Source: Bacilli bacterium (GTDB lineage: Bacteria; Bacillota_I; Bacilli_A; RF39; UBA660). From it: a stretch of DNA of 35,271 nucleotides. The notes beneath the pieces were generated by a model that made no database searches, was not told where the DNA came from, and saw only the letters and a program-made list of their open reading frames with translations. Of this stretch, positions 24,557-32,406 are shown piece by piece (position 1 is the first letter of the stretch; the number at the start of each line of letters is the position of its first letter). Location: positions 1 to 35,271 of the forward strand of contig JAEDNL010000006.1 of assembly GCA_016302505.1 (NCBI GenBank). The letters run 5' to 3'. The translations under genes and the position numbers were made by a program.

Positions 24557-25726
24557 TTAATATCTTGAAGTAAACCTTTTATTTTTAGCCGGGAACGATA
24601 TATAATTTCTTGGATTAACGTAACTACTACCTTTCATTATTGAAAAATGTAAATGAGGTCCAGTTGTACAATAATCATAACTTTCTCCCCCACCACTTCC
24701 TGCTATTACTGTATTAACAGTAACATAATCACCAAGGTCTACTTTTATTGTATGCACATGCATATATATAGTAACATATTCTTTACCATTCACCATGTGT
24801 TTTATATATATTTTATTACCACCACAACTAGAATCCTTTTTCTCTGGATATTTAACTCTAGCAATTTTAGTAACAACACCATTAGCAGCAGGATACACAT
24901 TAGTACCCATCGGAACACCTAAATCTATACCACTATGTAATTTCCACACTTTCTGAGTTGGATGATATCTCATACCAAATTCACTTGTAACAGTTGCCTT
25001 AACAAGTGGTCTTATAAATCCTGTTGAAGTAGGAACCTTTAAACATACATTTATATCTGTATTTTCACTACAACCGTTATTTTTAAATTCTTTTTTAAAA
25101 TATTCATATTGCTTTTTACTAGCTTCCATATCCTCTTCTATGTCTTCATGCGCATCAATAAGTTCACTTAATGAAACATTCGCACTATTAAGAAGACTAT
25201 TTAATTTATCCATTTCTTTTTCAGAATCCTCTATTTGCTGTGCAAGTTTCTTTTGAAGTTCTTTATTTTCTTCTATTTTTTTATGCATATCATCAACAAG
25301 TTCATCATTATATTTTGTAAGTTGTTCAACAATCGCAGATCGATATATAAAATCAGTAAATGAACTAGCTCCAAATATATATTCTAAATAAACATTATCA
25401 CCATCAGATACTTGCATAAAAGAAAGTAAATTATTTATTTCTTTTTTCTTTACTTCAATTTCTTTATTCAATTGTTCTATTTTATCCTTAGATTCATCTA
25501 TTTCTTTTTGATATTTATCTATATTATTACTAACATTACCTATATCATTTTGAAGATCATTTATTTTATTTTTAGCTTCATTTTGCTTATTATTTGAACT
25601 ATTATATTTGGCTAAATCTTTTTCATATTGAATTCTATAATCCTTAAGAGATATCGCATTAATACAATTAGTAAATATAAAGAAAGACAAAACACAACAA
25701 ACTATTTTAATACCATTTCTCATCAT
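24557..25726 (-). CDS. Coiled-coil M23 murein hydrolase, FtsEX partner (EnvC/PcsB-like)
   Basis: Secreted peptidase that cuts cell-wall peptides under control of FtsEX, judged from architecture and neighbours. Residues 1-24 look like a signal peptide (NGIKIVCCVLSFFIF then INA). Residues about 28-215 are a long charged coiled coil. Residues about 235-375 are a LytM/M23 domain with zinc ligands H264 and D268 (LHSGIDLG), H323 in YMH and the HLHF motif at 358-361. All expected metal ligands are present, so it may be active, unlike EnvC of E. coli. Its start overlaps the ftsX stop by 4 bases. Confidence 0.88.
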   Translation of the reverse strand: MMRNGIKIVCCVLSFFIFTNCINAISLKDYRIQYEKDLAKYNSSNNKQNEAKNKINDLQNDIGNVSNNIDKYQKEIDESKDKIEQLNKEIEVKKKEINNLLSFMQVSDGDNVYLEYIFGASSFTDFIYRSAIVEQLTKYNDELVDDMHKKIEENKELQKKLAQQIEDSEKEMDKLNSLLNSANVSLSELIDAHEDIEEDMEASKKQYEYFKKEFKNNGCSENTDINVCLKVPTSTGFIRPLVKATVTSEFGMRYHPTQKVWKLHSGIDLGVPMGTNVYPAANGVVTKIARVKYPEKKDSSCGGNKIYIKHMVNGKEYVTIYMHVHTIKVDLGDYVTVNTVIAGSGGGESYDYCTTGPHLHFSIMKGSSYVNPRNYISFPAKNKRFTSRY

Positions 25727-26622
25727 ACTTTCAAATATTTCCTTACTGCTCTAAAACTACCAAAAGCACCAACAACTACTGCTACTGCTACTATAACAAT
25801 CATGACTTTATATACTATACTACTAGGTGTCGCAAGTTTAATTATAGCAGTAAATAATTGCCCTCCTAATTTATCATATAAATACTTGTATCCATAACAA
25901 CAAATAACAATTGGTAAAATTGAACCCAATATTCCCAGTATAATTCCTTCAAAAAAGAATGGCTGTCTAATAAATGAATTACTAGCTCCTACAAGTCTTC
26001 TTATTTCGATTTCTCTTCTTCTTGATTGAATAGTAATTTTAATAGTATTACTAATTAAAAATGCAGTAACTAATATTAATGATATAACAACTATATAAGA
26101 TATTTTTTTAACTATATTAAATATTTTAACTAATTCTTCTACAGAACCTTCCCCATATTTTACTAAAGCTACTTTATCTATTTTTTTAATATCATTAGCA
26201 GTATCTCCTATTTTATTTATATCATCTACTTTAACTAAATATGTATCTTGTAAAGGATTAGTTTCCTCAGTATACTCAGACATTATACTATTAAATATTT
26301 CTGATTCACCTTGCATATCCTTTCTAATAGACTCTTTTGAATTAAATTTTATTTCCTTAACGTTACTAAGTTTATCAAGTTCACTTCTAATTTTAGATAA
26401 CTCTAAATTAGTAACTTTTCTATCAATAAACACAACAATAGTCATATCACTTTCTATTGATTTAGTAAAATGATTAACATTATATGAAAGTAAAATACTA
26501 AAACCTACTAATACAAGAGTAATAGTTATACAAGCTATACTAGCTAATGATAAAGAAAAGTTACGAAAAACTCCCTTGAATGACTCATCTATATTTTTTC
26601 CTAATATTCTAAATGCCTTCAC
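25723..26622 (-). CDS. ftsX: Cell division protein FtsX
   Basis: FtsX is the membrane subunit of the ABC-type FtsEX complex that activates wall hydrolases at division. It has a short cytoplasmic start (KAFRILGKNIDESFKGVFRN), a first membrane helix near residues 28-48, a large outside loop of about 130 residues, and three further helices near the C-terminus. I favour the GTG at 26622 (299 residues): AAAGGAAAG lies about 10 bases before it. An alternative GTG seven codons upstream also keeps frame. It overlaps ftsE by 14 bases (or 35 with the longer start) and the peptidase by 4. Confidence 0.9.
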   Translation of the reverse strand: MKAFRILGKNIDESFKGVFRNFSLSLASIACITITLVLVGFSILLSYNVNHFTKSIESDMTIVVFIDRKVTNLELSKIRSELDKLSNVKEIKFNSKESIRKDMQGESEIFNSIMSEYTEETNPLQDTYLVKVDDINKIGDTANDIKKIDKVALVKYGEGSVEELVKIFNIVKKISYIVVISLILVTAFLISNTIKITIQSRRREIEIRRLVGASNSFIRQPFFFEGIILGILGSILPIVICCYGYKYLYDKLGGQLFTAIIKLATPSSIVYKVMIVIVAVAVVVGAFGSFRAVRKYLKV

Positions 26623-27307
26623 TCTTATACTTTCCTTTCTCACTATCTTTAGTTATTAAACCTTTTCCTACTACAATTACTCTCTTTTTCATTTTATTAA
26701 CAATATCTTTGTCATGTGTTGCCATTATAATTGTAGTACCTAAGTCTTTATTAATATTTTCAATTACTTTCATAATTTCCATAGAAGTATTTGGATCTAA
26801 ATTACCAGTAGGTTCATCACAAATAAGAACTTTAGGCTCATTAACTATTGCACGAGCTATAGAAACTCTTTGTTGTTCACCACCAGATAATTCATCAGGA
26901 AAACTTCTTAATTTGTCTTTAAGACCAACTTGCTCAACAGCCTTTATAACTTTTTTCCTAATATCTGATTCTTTATAACCATATATCTCAAGTGCAAAAG
27001 CAACATTTTCATATACAGTCTTTTTAGGTAATAATTTATAATCTTGAAATACTATTCCTAATTTTCTTCTTATTTTATAAACTTTTCTATTTTTTAATTT
27101 AGAAACATTAACTCCACCAACATATACATCTCCTTTAGTTGGTTTTTCCTGTCTGTATAATAGTTTAATCAATGTAGATTTACCACTTCCAGACTCACCA
27201 ATTATAAACACAAACTCACCTTTTGATATTTGCAAATTAACATCACATAAAGCAGTCACTCCATTAGGATATCTCTTACTAACATCTCTTAATTCTATTA
27301 ATTGCAT
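26609..27307 (-). CDS. ftsE: Cell division ATPase FtsE
   Basis: FtsE is the cytoplasmic ATPase that drives FtsX. In 232 residues it has Walker A GESGSGKST (37-45), the Q-loop VFQDYKLL, signature LSGGEQQRVSIARA, Walker B VLICDEPTGNLDP and the switch histidine in MATHDKDIV. The start MQLIELRDVSKRYPNGV is family-typical and follows a GGAGGAG site. First gene of ftsE-ftsX-M23-whiA. Its last bases encode the start of ftsX. Confidence 0.96.
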   Translation of the reverse strand: MQLIELRDVSKRYPNGVTALCDVNLQISKGEFVFIIGESGSGKSTLIKLLYRQEKPTKGDVYVGGVNVSKLKNRKVYKIRRKLGIVFQDYKLLPKKTVYENVAFALEIYGYKESDIRKKVIKAVEQVGLKDKLRSFPDELSGGEQQRVSIARAIVNEPKVLICDEPTGNLDPNTSMEIMKVIENINKDLGTTIIMATHDKDIVNKMKKRVIVVGKGLITKDSEKGKYKSEGI

Positions 27308-27318
27308 AACTCCTCCTA

Positions 27319-27347
27319 TAAATATTATAGTATATTTTATTTACAAT
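27319..27347 (-). promoter_or_regulatory. Possible ftsE promoter
   Basis: Minus-strand TATAAT lies about 15 bases ahead of the GGAGGAG site, with TTTAAA 17 bases further upstream (4 of 6 to the -35 consensus). Same TTTAAA-N17-TATAAT pattern as upstream of prfB. The -35 is close to the yitT stop at 27348. Confidence 0.4.
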
Positions 27348-28250
27348 TTAAAATACAATTCTTTCCTTTTTAGTACCACCAAGTACTTCATAACAATCAC
27401 TTACGACTATAAAAGCAGACTCATCTATTTCTTTAATCGCACTTTTTAAAAATGAATATTTTTCAGTTGGAACAACACACATAAGTATTTTTTGTTTTTT
27501 ATTTGTATATGCTCCTTTACTATATAATTCAGTAACCCCACTTTCAATGATATCAAGAATAAAAGCAACAACTTCATCCTCTTTACTAGTTTGAATATAA
27601 AACATTTTAGAATCACTTATTCCAATTAACATCTTATCAACAATATAAGTCGAAATAAACGAAATAATAATACCATACATAATAGATGTATATCCAAACA
27701 CAATACCACCTGTTCCAATTATAACAACTGCAATACATCTAAGTATTTTACCAAGAGGCATCTTTTTATATTTTTGAATTATTAATGCAAGTATACTATT
27801 TCCACCAGTATTAAAACCAGCTTTATAGACTAAACTCTCTCCGAATCCACCACATACACCAGCAGCAAGTACATAAAGAAGAATGTTATCAAAGGAAAAA
27901 TTAATCAAACGTGGTATCCCTTCAGTAGCATATAAAAATAATGTATATATCATAGCACCAACAGCACTCATTAACGAATCTTTAAAACCAAGTGTAAAAA
28001 AACTAGCCGTTATACAAATTAAATTAGCTATTAAAATAACTAAGCTAACATTAATACCAAATAACTTATTAAGAAGTATACCAATACCTCCAAATCCGCC
28101 TGAAATAAAATTATTAGGTACAAAAAACAAATTAAATGATAATGCTGAAATAAAACAACCAGCAACTAAAAGTAAGCTTCTGGTAGCTTGTTCTTTCTTT
28201 AATACTATCCTTTGAATTTTTTCATTATTCTTTCTTCTAAATAACCACAT
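27348..28250 (-). CDS. YitT family membrane protein with DUF2179 domain
   Basis: A Bacillota family of integral membrane proteins of uncertain role, suggested to be transporters. I use the ATG at 28250 (300 residues, MWLFRRKN) because GGAGAAG precedes it by 5-6 bases; an ATG five codons earlier lies on that site. Five to six membrane segments occupy about residues 22-205 with family-like FFVPNNFISGGFGGIGILL and ESLVYKAGFNTGGNSI. A C-terminal DUF2179 domain follows (FYIQTSKEDEVVAFI to SDCYEVLGG). Between prfB and ftsE; probably its own unit. Confidence 0.88.
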   Translation of the reverse strand: MWLFRRKNNEKIQRIVLKKEQATRSLLLVAGCFISALSFNLFFVPNNFISGGFGGIGILLNKLFGINVSLVILIANLICITASFFTLGFKDSLMSAVGAMIYTLFLYATEGIPRLINFSFDNILLYVLAAGVCGGFGESLVYKAGFNTGGNSILALIIQKYKKMPLGKILRCIAVVIIGTGGIVFGYTSIMYGIIISFISTYIVDKMLIGISDSKMFYIQTSKEDEVVAFILDIIESGVTELYSKGAYTNKKQKILMCVVPTEKYSFLKSAIKEIDESAFIVVSDCYEVLGGTKKERIVF

Positions 28251-28323
28251 AATATTCTTCTCCATTATAATTATAACAAATCATAATTTAATTTTCTACA
28301 TTTACATTTTAATTTCACAAAAG

Positions 28324-28348
28324 GTGTAAAATAAAAAAGTTTTTACAC
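28324..28348 (-). terminator. Possible terminator at the end of prfB
   Basis: On the minus strand GTGTAAAA pairs with TTTTACAC (8 bp, 9-base loop) and is followed by CTTTTGTG. The prfB stop lies in the 5' arm. The U run is short, so strength is uncertain. Confidence 0.45.
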
Positions 28349-29410
28349 TCTTCTCAAATACGCAAGTAAAAACTCTTCTATATCACCATCTAATACTTGT
28401 TCAACATTAGATGTTTCATAATTTGTTCTTGTATCTTTTACTAATGTATATGGACACATTACATAACTTCTTATCGCACTGCCAAAATTAACGTCCATAA
28501 CATTTCCTTTAAGCTCTTTAAGCTTTTCATTAAATTCATTTAATTTTAAAATATACAATTTATTTTTAAGCATCTCTAATGCTCTTTGTTTATTTTGAAT
28601 TTGGCTTCTTTCTAATTGACATGATGTTACTATACCAGTTGGTATATGCGTAATTCTAACCGCAGAATCAGTAGTATTAACACCTTGACCACCACACCCA
28701 CTAGATCTATATACATCAATTCTTAAATCACTTTCATTAATTTCAATGTCTAAGTTTTTATTAATTTGTGGAGTTACTAATACACTAGCAAAAGATGTAT
28801 GTCTTCTAGAATTACTATCAAAAGGACTTATTCTAACTAAACGATGAACACCAGTCTCACCTTTAAAATATCCAAATGGATAATAACCTTTAACAAGTAA
28901 TGTTACTCCTTTAATACCAACTTCTTCACCTTCTTGTCTACTTATTTCATCATATGAATAATTATGTTTCTCAAAATATTTAATATACATTCTATATAAC
29001 ATATTCGCCCAATCATTACTCTCAGTACCACCAGCACCAGAATGTATCTCTATATAACAAGAAGATGAATCAAATTCTCCTGATAATAAAGTAGATACCC
29101 TAAGACTTTCAATATCTTTATCTAATTTTAATATTTCACTTTCTACATATTCTATATCTATATCAATCATTTCAGTTAATGTATTAATATTATCATTTAT
29201 AACAGAATATTCATCTATAATTTTTCTAAGTGATTTAGCTTCATTTATTATATCCTTAGTAGCATTAATATCATTCCAAAAATCAGGACTATTCATTATT
29301 TTATTTAATTCATCCAGTCTCTTTTGCTTGTTAGATATATCTAGTTTATTTTCAATATCTTTTAATATTTCTTTATAATCATTTAATTTTTTAATAATTT
29401 CTTTTTCCAT
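28343..29410 (-). CDS. prfB: Peptide chain release factor 2, no programmed frameshift
   Basis: RF2 terminates translation at UAA and UGA. The sequence shows the anticodon-like SPF motif (VRISPFDSNSRRH), the catalytic GGQ (SSGCGGQGVNTTDS) and the coiled first domain, 355 residues from the ATG at 29410. In many bacteria the frame is broken near codon 25 by a regulated UGA frameshift; here the first domain reads straight through (ENKLDISNKQKRLDELN), so that autoregulation is absent. A TTG two codons upstream is a possible alternative start. There is no ribosome binding site; see the promoter entry for a leaderless mRNA. RF2 plus TGA ends in this window mean a standard code. Confidence 0.94.
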   Translation of the reverse strand: MEKEIIKKLNDYKEILKDIENKLDISNKQKRLDELNKIMNSPDFWNDINATKDIINEAKSLRKIIDEYSVINDNINTLTEMIDIDIEYVESEILKLDKDIESLRVSTLLSGEFDSSSCYIEIHSGAGGTESNDWANMLYRMYIKYFEKHNYSYDEISRQEGEEVGIKGVTLLVKGYYPFGYFKGETGVHRLVRISPFDSNSRRHTSFASVLVTPQINKNLDIEINESDLRIDVYRSSGCGGQGVNTTDSAVRITHIPTGIVTSCQLERSQIQNKQRALEMLKNKLYILKLNEFNEKLKELKGNVMDVNFGSAIRSYVMCPYTLVKDTRTNYETSNVEQVLDGDIEEFLLAYLRRV

Positions 29411-29416
29411 ATACAA

Positions 29417-29445
29417 ATTATATCAAATAAAAAAGAACTTTTAAA
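29417..29445 (-). promoter_or_regulatory. prfB promoter, predicted leaderless transcript
   Basis: Minus-strand TTTAAA (29445-29440), 17-base spacer, perfect TATAAT (29422-29417). Only 6 bases separate the -10 from the ATG at 29410, which places the RNA start on or next to the A of ATG. There is no Shine-Dalgarno sequence between, so the mRNA should be leaderless. The -35 includes the stop codon of the thioredoxin-like gene. Confidence 0.55.
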
Positions 29446-29452
29446 GGTTCTT
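29433..29452 (-). terminator. Possible terminator of the thioredoxin-like gene
   Basis: On the minus strand AAGAAC pairs with GTTCTT (6 bp, 8-base loop) and is followed by TTTTATTTG. The stop codon is in the loop. It overlaps the prfB promoter, so read-through versus initiation may compete. The short stem keeps confidence moderate. Confidence 0.5.
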
Positions 29453-29917
29453 ATCTAAATATATATCTTTACTATCTTTATAATTATTTTTAATTTCATT
29501 AATAATTTCTTTATCGTATGCCTCATCATAACCAATAAAATATTTATCACCTATAACCATAAAAGGAATTCCTATATCATCAGTAATACCAAGTTTATTT
29601 TTAAATTCTTCCATTATTTTAACATTGGAATCATGATTCCACACCTCAAACCCATATACATTAATATTTTCATAATATTTAGGCGCAATTCTTTTTAAAA
29701 ATTTCCATTCTTCTTCACAATGTGGACAACCATCTCCCCAAAACATATATATGTTTATTTTATTTTCATCATATACAATATCACTAATTTTACTATTCAT
29801 AGTAATAGATAAATTAATTCTTTTTTCATTTGTTTTATTAGATATTATTATTAATGTGAAAAATATTATAAAAATTAACATAATTACACTAATTATTAAT
29901 ATTCTCTTTTTCTTCAT
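29441..29917 (-). CDS. Membrane-anchored thioredoxin-like protein
   Basis: 158 residues. A basic start and one membrane helix (about 5-27) anchor an outside thioredoxin-fold domain. The redox motif CPHC is at 64-67 after FWGDG, and a cis-proline segment GIPFMVIGD follows near residue 118, then a short tail. Likely a thiol-disulfide reductase/oxidase at the cell surface; the substrate is not evident. It follows the membrane protein upstream with a 29-base overlap and has a strong AGGAGG site 5-6 bases ahead of ATG. Confidence 0.85.
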   Translation of the reverse strand: MKKKRILIISVIMLIFIIFFTLIIISNKTNEKRINLSITMNSKISDIVYDENKINIYMFWGDGCPHCEEEWKFLKRIAPKYYENINVYGFEVWNHDSNVKIMEEFKNKLGITDDIGIPFMVIGDKYFIGYDEAYDKEIINEIKNNYKDSKDIYLDKNL

Positions 29918-30500
29918 TATATCCTCCTACACTCATATTATTCAAAAAATTTATTATTCCATTATATTCATCTAGTATATAATATTCTCTTTCAAAATTC
30001 CCATAGTTTATTCTATAATAATCATTTATTTTTAATACACTATCTATTCTATATATTGAATATTTAGAATTACTAAAACTCTTTTCAATATCAAAATTAT
30101 TAATAAATTCATTAAGTCTCTTTCTTTTTAAATATTCATTAATTTCATAAAAAGTAATTAGCAAAGCTATCATATACCAACCTATTAATTCAAGATTTAG
30201 AAAATATAAAATTATCAAAAAGAATCCTTCTATTAATAAAATATTTTTTATATTCACTAAAACTATATATAATTCATTATTATAATAAATGACTATGTCT
30301 TTTAAATATGTTTTACCATCACCCTTATTTTTTAAATATATTTGATATGCAAATATACAAAAAAGAACTACACTCATAACTTTAAATAATGTCTTAAAAC
30401 CAAGAAACAAACAAAAAGCTGATAAAAATACAATTACATACGATACAATATCTATATTATCAATTTCAAGATTACTTTTTTTATAAAAAATATTATTCAT
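29889..30500 (-). CDS. Integral membrane protein, unknown
   Basis: About 203 residues from the ATG at 30500; ATG and GTG codons two and three codons upstream are alternatives, and a GTGAT binding-site-like sequence favours the ATG at 30500. Two pairs of hydrophobic segments at about 18-50 and 82-122, then a soluble basic C-terminal half rich in Asn, Tyr and Ile. I do not recognise a family. It overlaps the thioredoxin-like gene by 29 bases, so the two probably form a pair. Confidence 0.65.
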   Translation of the reverse strand: MNNIFYKKSNLEIDNIDIVSYVIVFLSAFCLFLGFKTLFKVMSVVLFCIFAYQIYLKNKGDGKTYLKDIVIYYNNELYIVLVNIKNILLIEGFFLIILYFLNLELIGWYMIALLITFYEINEYLKRKRLNEFINNFDIEKSFSNSKYSIYRIDSVLKINDYYRINYGNFEREYYILDEYNGIINFLNNMSVGGYNEEKENINN

Positions 30501-30566
30501 CACCATCACAATATAATTATATCATTAATTCAATTAAAAAGTTTATAATTTATAAATCTTTACATT

Positions 30567-30830
30567 TTATATAAAGACTAACCATATAAACTTAGAAACA
30601 ATATGAGTTAATGAATGAGTTATAATAGAATATACAATTCCATATTTTCTATATATATAACCAAATATTAAACCAAATATTACATTTAATAACATACATC
30701 TAATTATAACCCAAACACTTAATCCCATTGTCATCGCAGTATTAGGTAAATGCCCTAATGCAAATAATATAGATATAATAATATTTGAGATAATATAGAT
30801 TTCCCCCCTTTTGGAAGTGTATTCTATCAT
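30567..30830 (-). pseudogene. Truncated CPBP-family membrane protease
   Basis: CPBP proteins are intramembrane metalloproteases with motifs EExxxR, FxxxH and HxxxN/H. Only the last part is present: LFALGHLPN (FxxxH) and GYIYRKYGIVYSIITHSLTH. The 87-residue open frame lacks the EExxxR motif and the N-terminal helices, against about 200-300 residues for a full member. The first eleven residues (MIEYTSKRGEI) do not match the family and come from sequence that looks like the leader of an IS3-type element, so the fragment is probably a deletion product. Confidence 0.7.
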
Positions 30831-30881
30831 GTTTTTGTAAACAGGTTTCTAATTGATGTCTACTTTAAAGGGTGCATTTCA
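30800..30881 (-). mobile_element. Possible IS3-family terminal remnant
   Basis: Reading the minus strand from 30881: TGAAATGCACCCTTTAAAGT then AGACA. This has the TG ... TGCACCC ... GT-GACA look of IS3 / IS150-group left inverted repeats. It runs on to a TAGAAT and an AAAAGGGGGGAAA binding-site-like stretch near 30800, as in the leader before an IS orfA, then breaks into the CPBP fragment. No transposase and no second end were seen. Recognition is from memory. Confidence 0.4.
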
Positions 30882-30886
30882 TAAAA

Positions 30887-30931
30887 AAAAGGATAGCACA
30901 TAAGGAGTCATTAAGACGGTGCCATCCTTTT
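30887..30931 (-). terminator. Orphan rho-independent terminator
   Basis: On the minus strand AAAAGGATGGCAC and GTGCTATCCTTTT form a 13-bp stem (one G-U pair) with a 19-base loop and a continuing T run up to 30883. The nearest upstream gene on this strand ends 360 bases away at 31292, so it terminates nothing obvious and may belong to a lost gene or to the adjacent IS-like end. Confidence 0.7.
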
Positions 30932-31291
30932 ATTTTACTTAATTTTGATAACGACAATTCAGCGGAAATGTTTTCATTTTACTCTGAATGTAGGAATTAA
31001 ATAATACCATAATTTTTTATTTTTCCACATCTTTATATACTTAAGTTTTATCAATATTAGGTAGAGAAGAATTACACAAACCCAATAGTCAGCACTACTT
31101 ACCACAATATTGTGTATACTTTTTCACTTAGCCAAAATAAATAAAGGAAATATTGTAATGTTTAACAATAAAAATTTTGTATCATTATCTCAAAAAGAAG
31201 ATATAGATGCATTTTAGATGCTTATACAGAATTTATATAAAAAGATATCTAAAATTCAAAAATTAACTTTTTTCAATTATATTTTTTATTA
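30932..31291. other. Gene-free debris region of about 360 bases
   Basis: No real gene is visible. On the plus strand at 31158-31217 a good AAAGGA site precedes MFNNKNFVSLSQKEDIDAF then a stop; in the next frame DAYTEF follows, so this may be the frameshifted start of a lost gene. On the minus strand a short frame ends FPLNCRYQN just before the orphan terminator. The sequence TATCTAAAATTCA at 31246-31258 is repeated at 34653-34665 on the other side of the cassette. Confidence 0.5.
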
Positions 31292-32260
31292 CTAGTTTTT
31301 TACTATATTTTCTTGCTTAGAATAATAGAATGGCTCATTAATATTATAAATTCTATCTATTTCATCTTTAATATGTTCTATATTATATCCTTGATATAAT
31401 CTTACATTTGATATTGCTTTCATTAAAGTATTAATATCAATACATTCAACATTCACATAATCTAATAATTTTTCTTGTGGAATTTTACTTAAAAGTCCAT
31501 CAAAAGTTATGTCATTCATAATTGATAGTTTATCTAAACTATAATTAGAGAGCAAATAAATTAATTGTTCCTCATCATTAATTTTAAAACTATCATTCCC
31601 TGATAAATTGATATCATCATCCGCTAATAATGGAGACAATCTATATTCTAAATTATCTGAATGATATAAACTTGGATCTGTAAATGGTCTTAAAAACCAA
31701 CAATACAAATCTGTAGGCTTTATATCAGGAGACAATGTTATTTTATAATTTTCCTTGTAACTATCTTCAGTTGGAGAAATTGTATAAATTCCGTGAATTC
31801 CATATTTATCATCATCCAAAATAACAGTAAGTCGTGCATGTTGGTCTATCAAGTTTCCCTCTTTATCAAAAACATATAAATGTTGGTTTTCAAGTTCTAT
31901 TCCTTCTCCAGTCAATATTTCCTTCATCAATGAGCAATAACCTCTACAATTAATGTATTTTCCAAAAGCAACATTATGTGGTAATCCATCTAAACTTTCG
32001 TCACCACTTCTATTATATGGTTTACACCTTACTATATCATATGTAACAATTAATTTTTCCAGTGGTGACAAATTTCCTTTTAGAAACCTTTGTTTAATAC
32101 TTTTTATATAACTATGAAATCTAATATATTCTTCTCTAGAACATACCATGTCCCAATCTTTTCCATATTTAACGTAGTCTACTTCGGGTAAATCTTTACA
32201 ATCTTTTTTGTATCTGTTTTCATCATTACTTAATACTATTTTTGTACCATCTTTGGTCAC
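31292..32260 (-). CDS. Transglutaminase-like cysteine protease-fold protein
   Basis: 322 residues from a GTG at 32260, chosen because AAGGAG lies 8 bases before it. The part at 60-165 fits the transglutaminase-like fold: SPLEKLIVTYDIVR, then CRGYCSLMKEIL with the likely nucleophile C105, then H141 in DQHARLTVIL. The usual third residue (Asp in VDxTW) aligns with H156 in YGIHGIY, so the triad is altered or misaligned. No signal peptide or membrane helix: cytoplasmic. The last 120 residues are helical with LLSNYSLDKLS repeats. Has its own extended -10 promoter after a terminator, downstream of the HEPN gene. Exact function unknown; protease or amide-modifying activity possible. Confidence 0.6.
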   Translation of the reverse strand: MTKDGTKIVLSNDENRYKKDCKDLPEVDYVKYGKDWDMVCSREEYIRFHSYIKSIKQRFLKGNLSPLEKLIVTYDIVRCKPYNRSGDESLDGLPHNVAFGKYINCRGYCSLMKEILTGEGIELENQHLYVFDKEGNLIDQHARLTVILDDDKYGIHGIYTISPTEDSYKENYKITLSPDIKPTDLYCWFLRPFTDPSLYHSDNLEYRLSPLLADDDINLSGNDSFKINDEEQLIYLLSNYSLDKLSIMNDITFDGLLSKIPQEKLLDYVNVECIDINTLMKAISNVRLYQGYNIEHIKDEIDRIYNINEPFYYSKQENIVKN

Positions 32261-32279
32261 GTTATCAACTCCTTCATAT

Positions 32280-32288
32280 ATTATACCA
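32280..32288 (-). promoter_or_regulatory. Extended -10 promoter of the transglutaminase-like gene
   Basis: ATGGTATAAT on the minus strand gives an extended -10 (TG-N-TATAAT) with no clear -35. The RNA start falls at the AAGGAG site, so the leader is only about 13 bases. The same ATGGTATAAT string precedes the HEPN gene at 34342-34350. Confidence 0.5.
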
Positions 32289-32301
32289 TTAATTATATAA
32301 A

Positions 32302-32337
32302 AAGGATGTCCACATTTAAAATGTTATCTACATCCTT
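32302..32337 (-). terminator. Terminator between the small acidic gene and the transglutaminase-like gene
   Basis: AAGGATGT and ACATCCTT form an 8-bp outer stem; the loop folds again through ACATTT / AAATGT. On the minus strand it is followed by TTTTATAT. It ends the HEPN-small gene unit before the separate promoter of the next gene. Confidence 0.7.
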
Positions 32338-32406
32338 ATTTTACTAAGCCTTTTTTAATTTCACTATAAATATTTGTCCACACCCAACTTGGCATCTAAC
32401 TAACAA

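Noticed and set aside
26613..26978. 121-codon plus-strand open frame antisense to ftsE
   Set aside because: Hydrophobic antisense translation of the conserved ABC ATPase; no binding site.
31000..31150. Possible coding remnant in the AT-rich gap before the transglutaminase-like gene
   Set aside because: All frames are short and broken and no recognisable peptide emerges.
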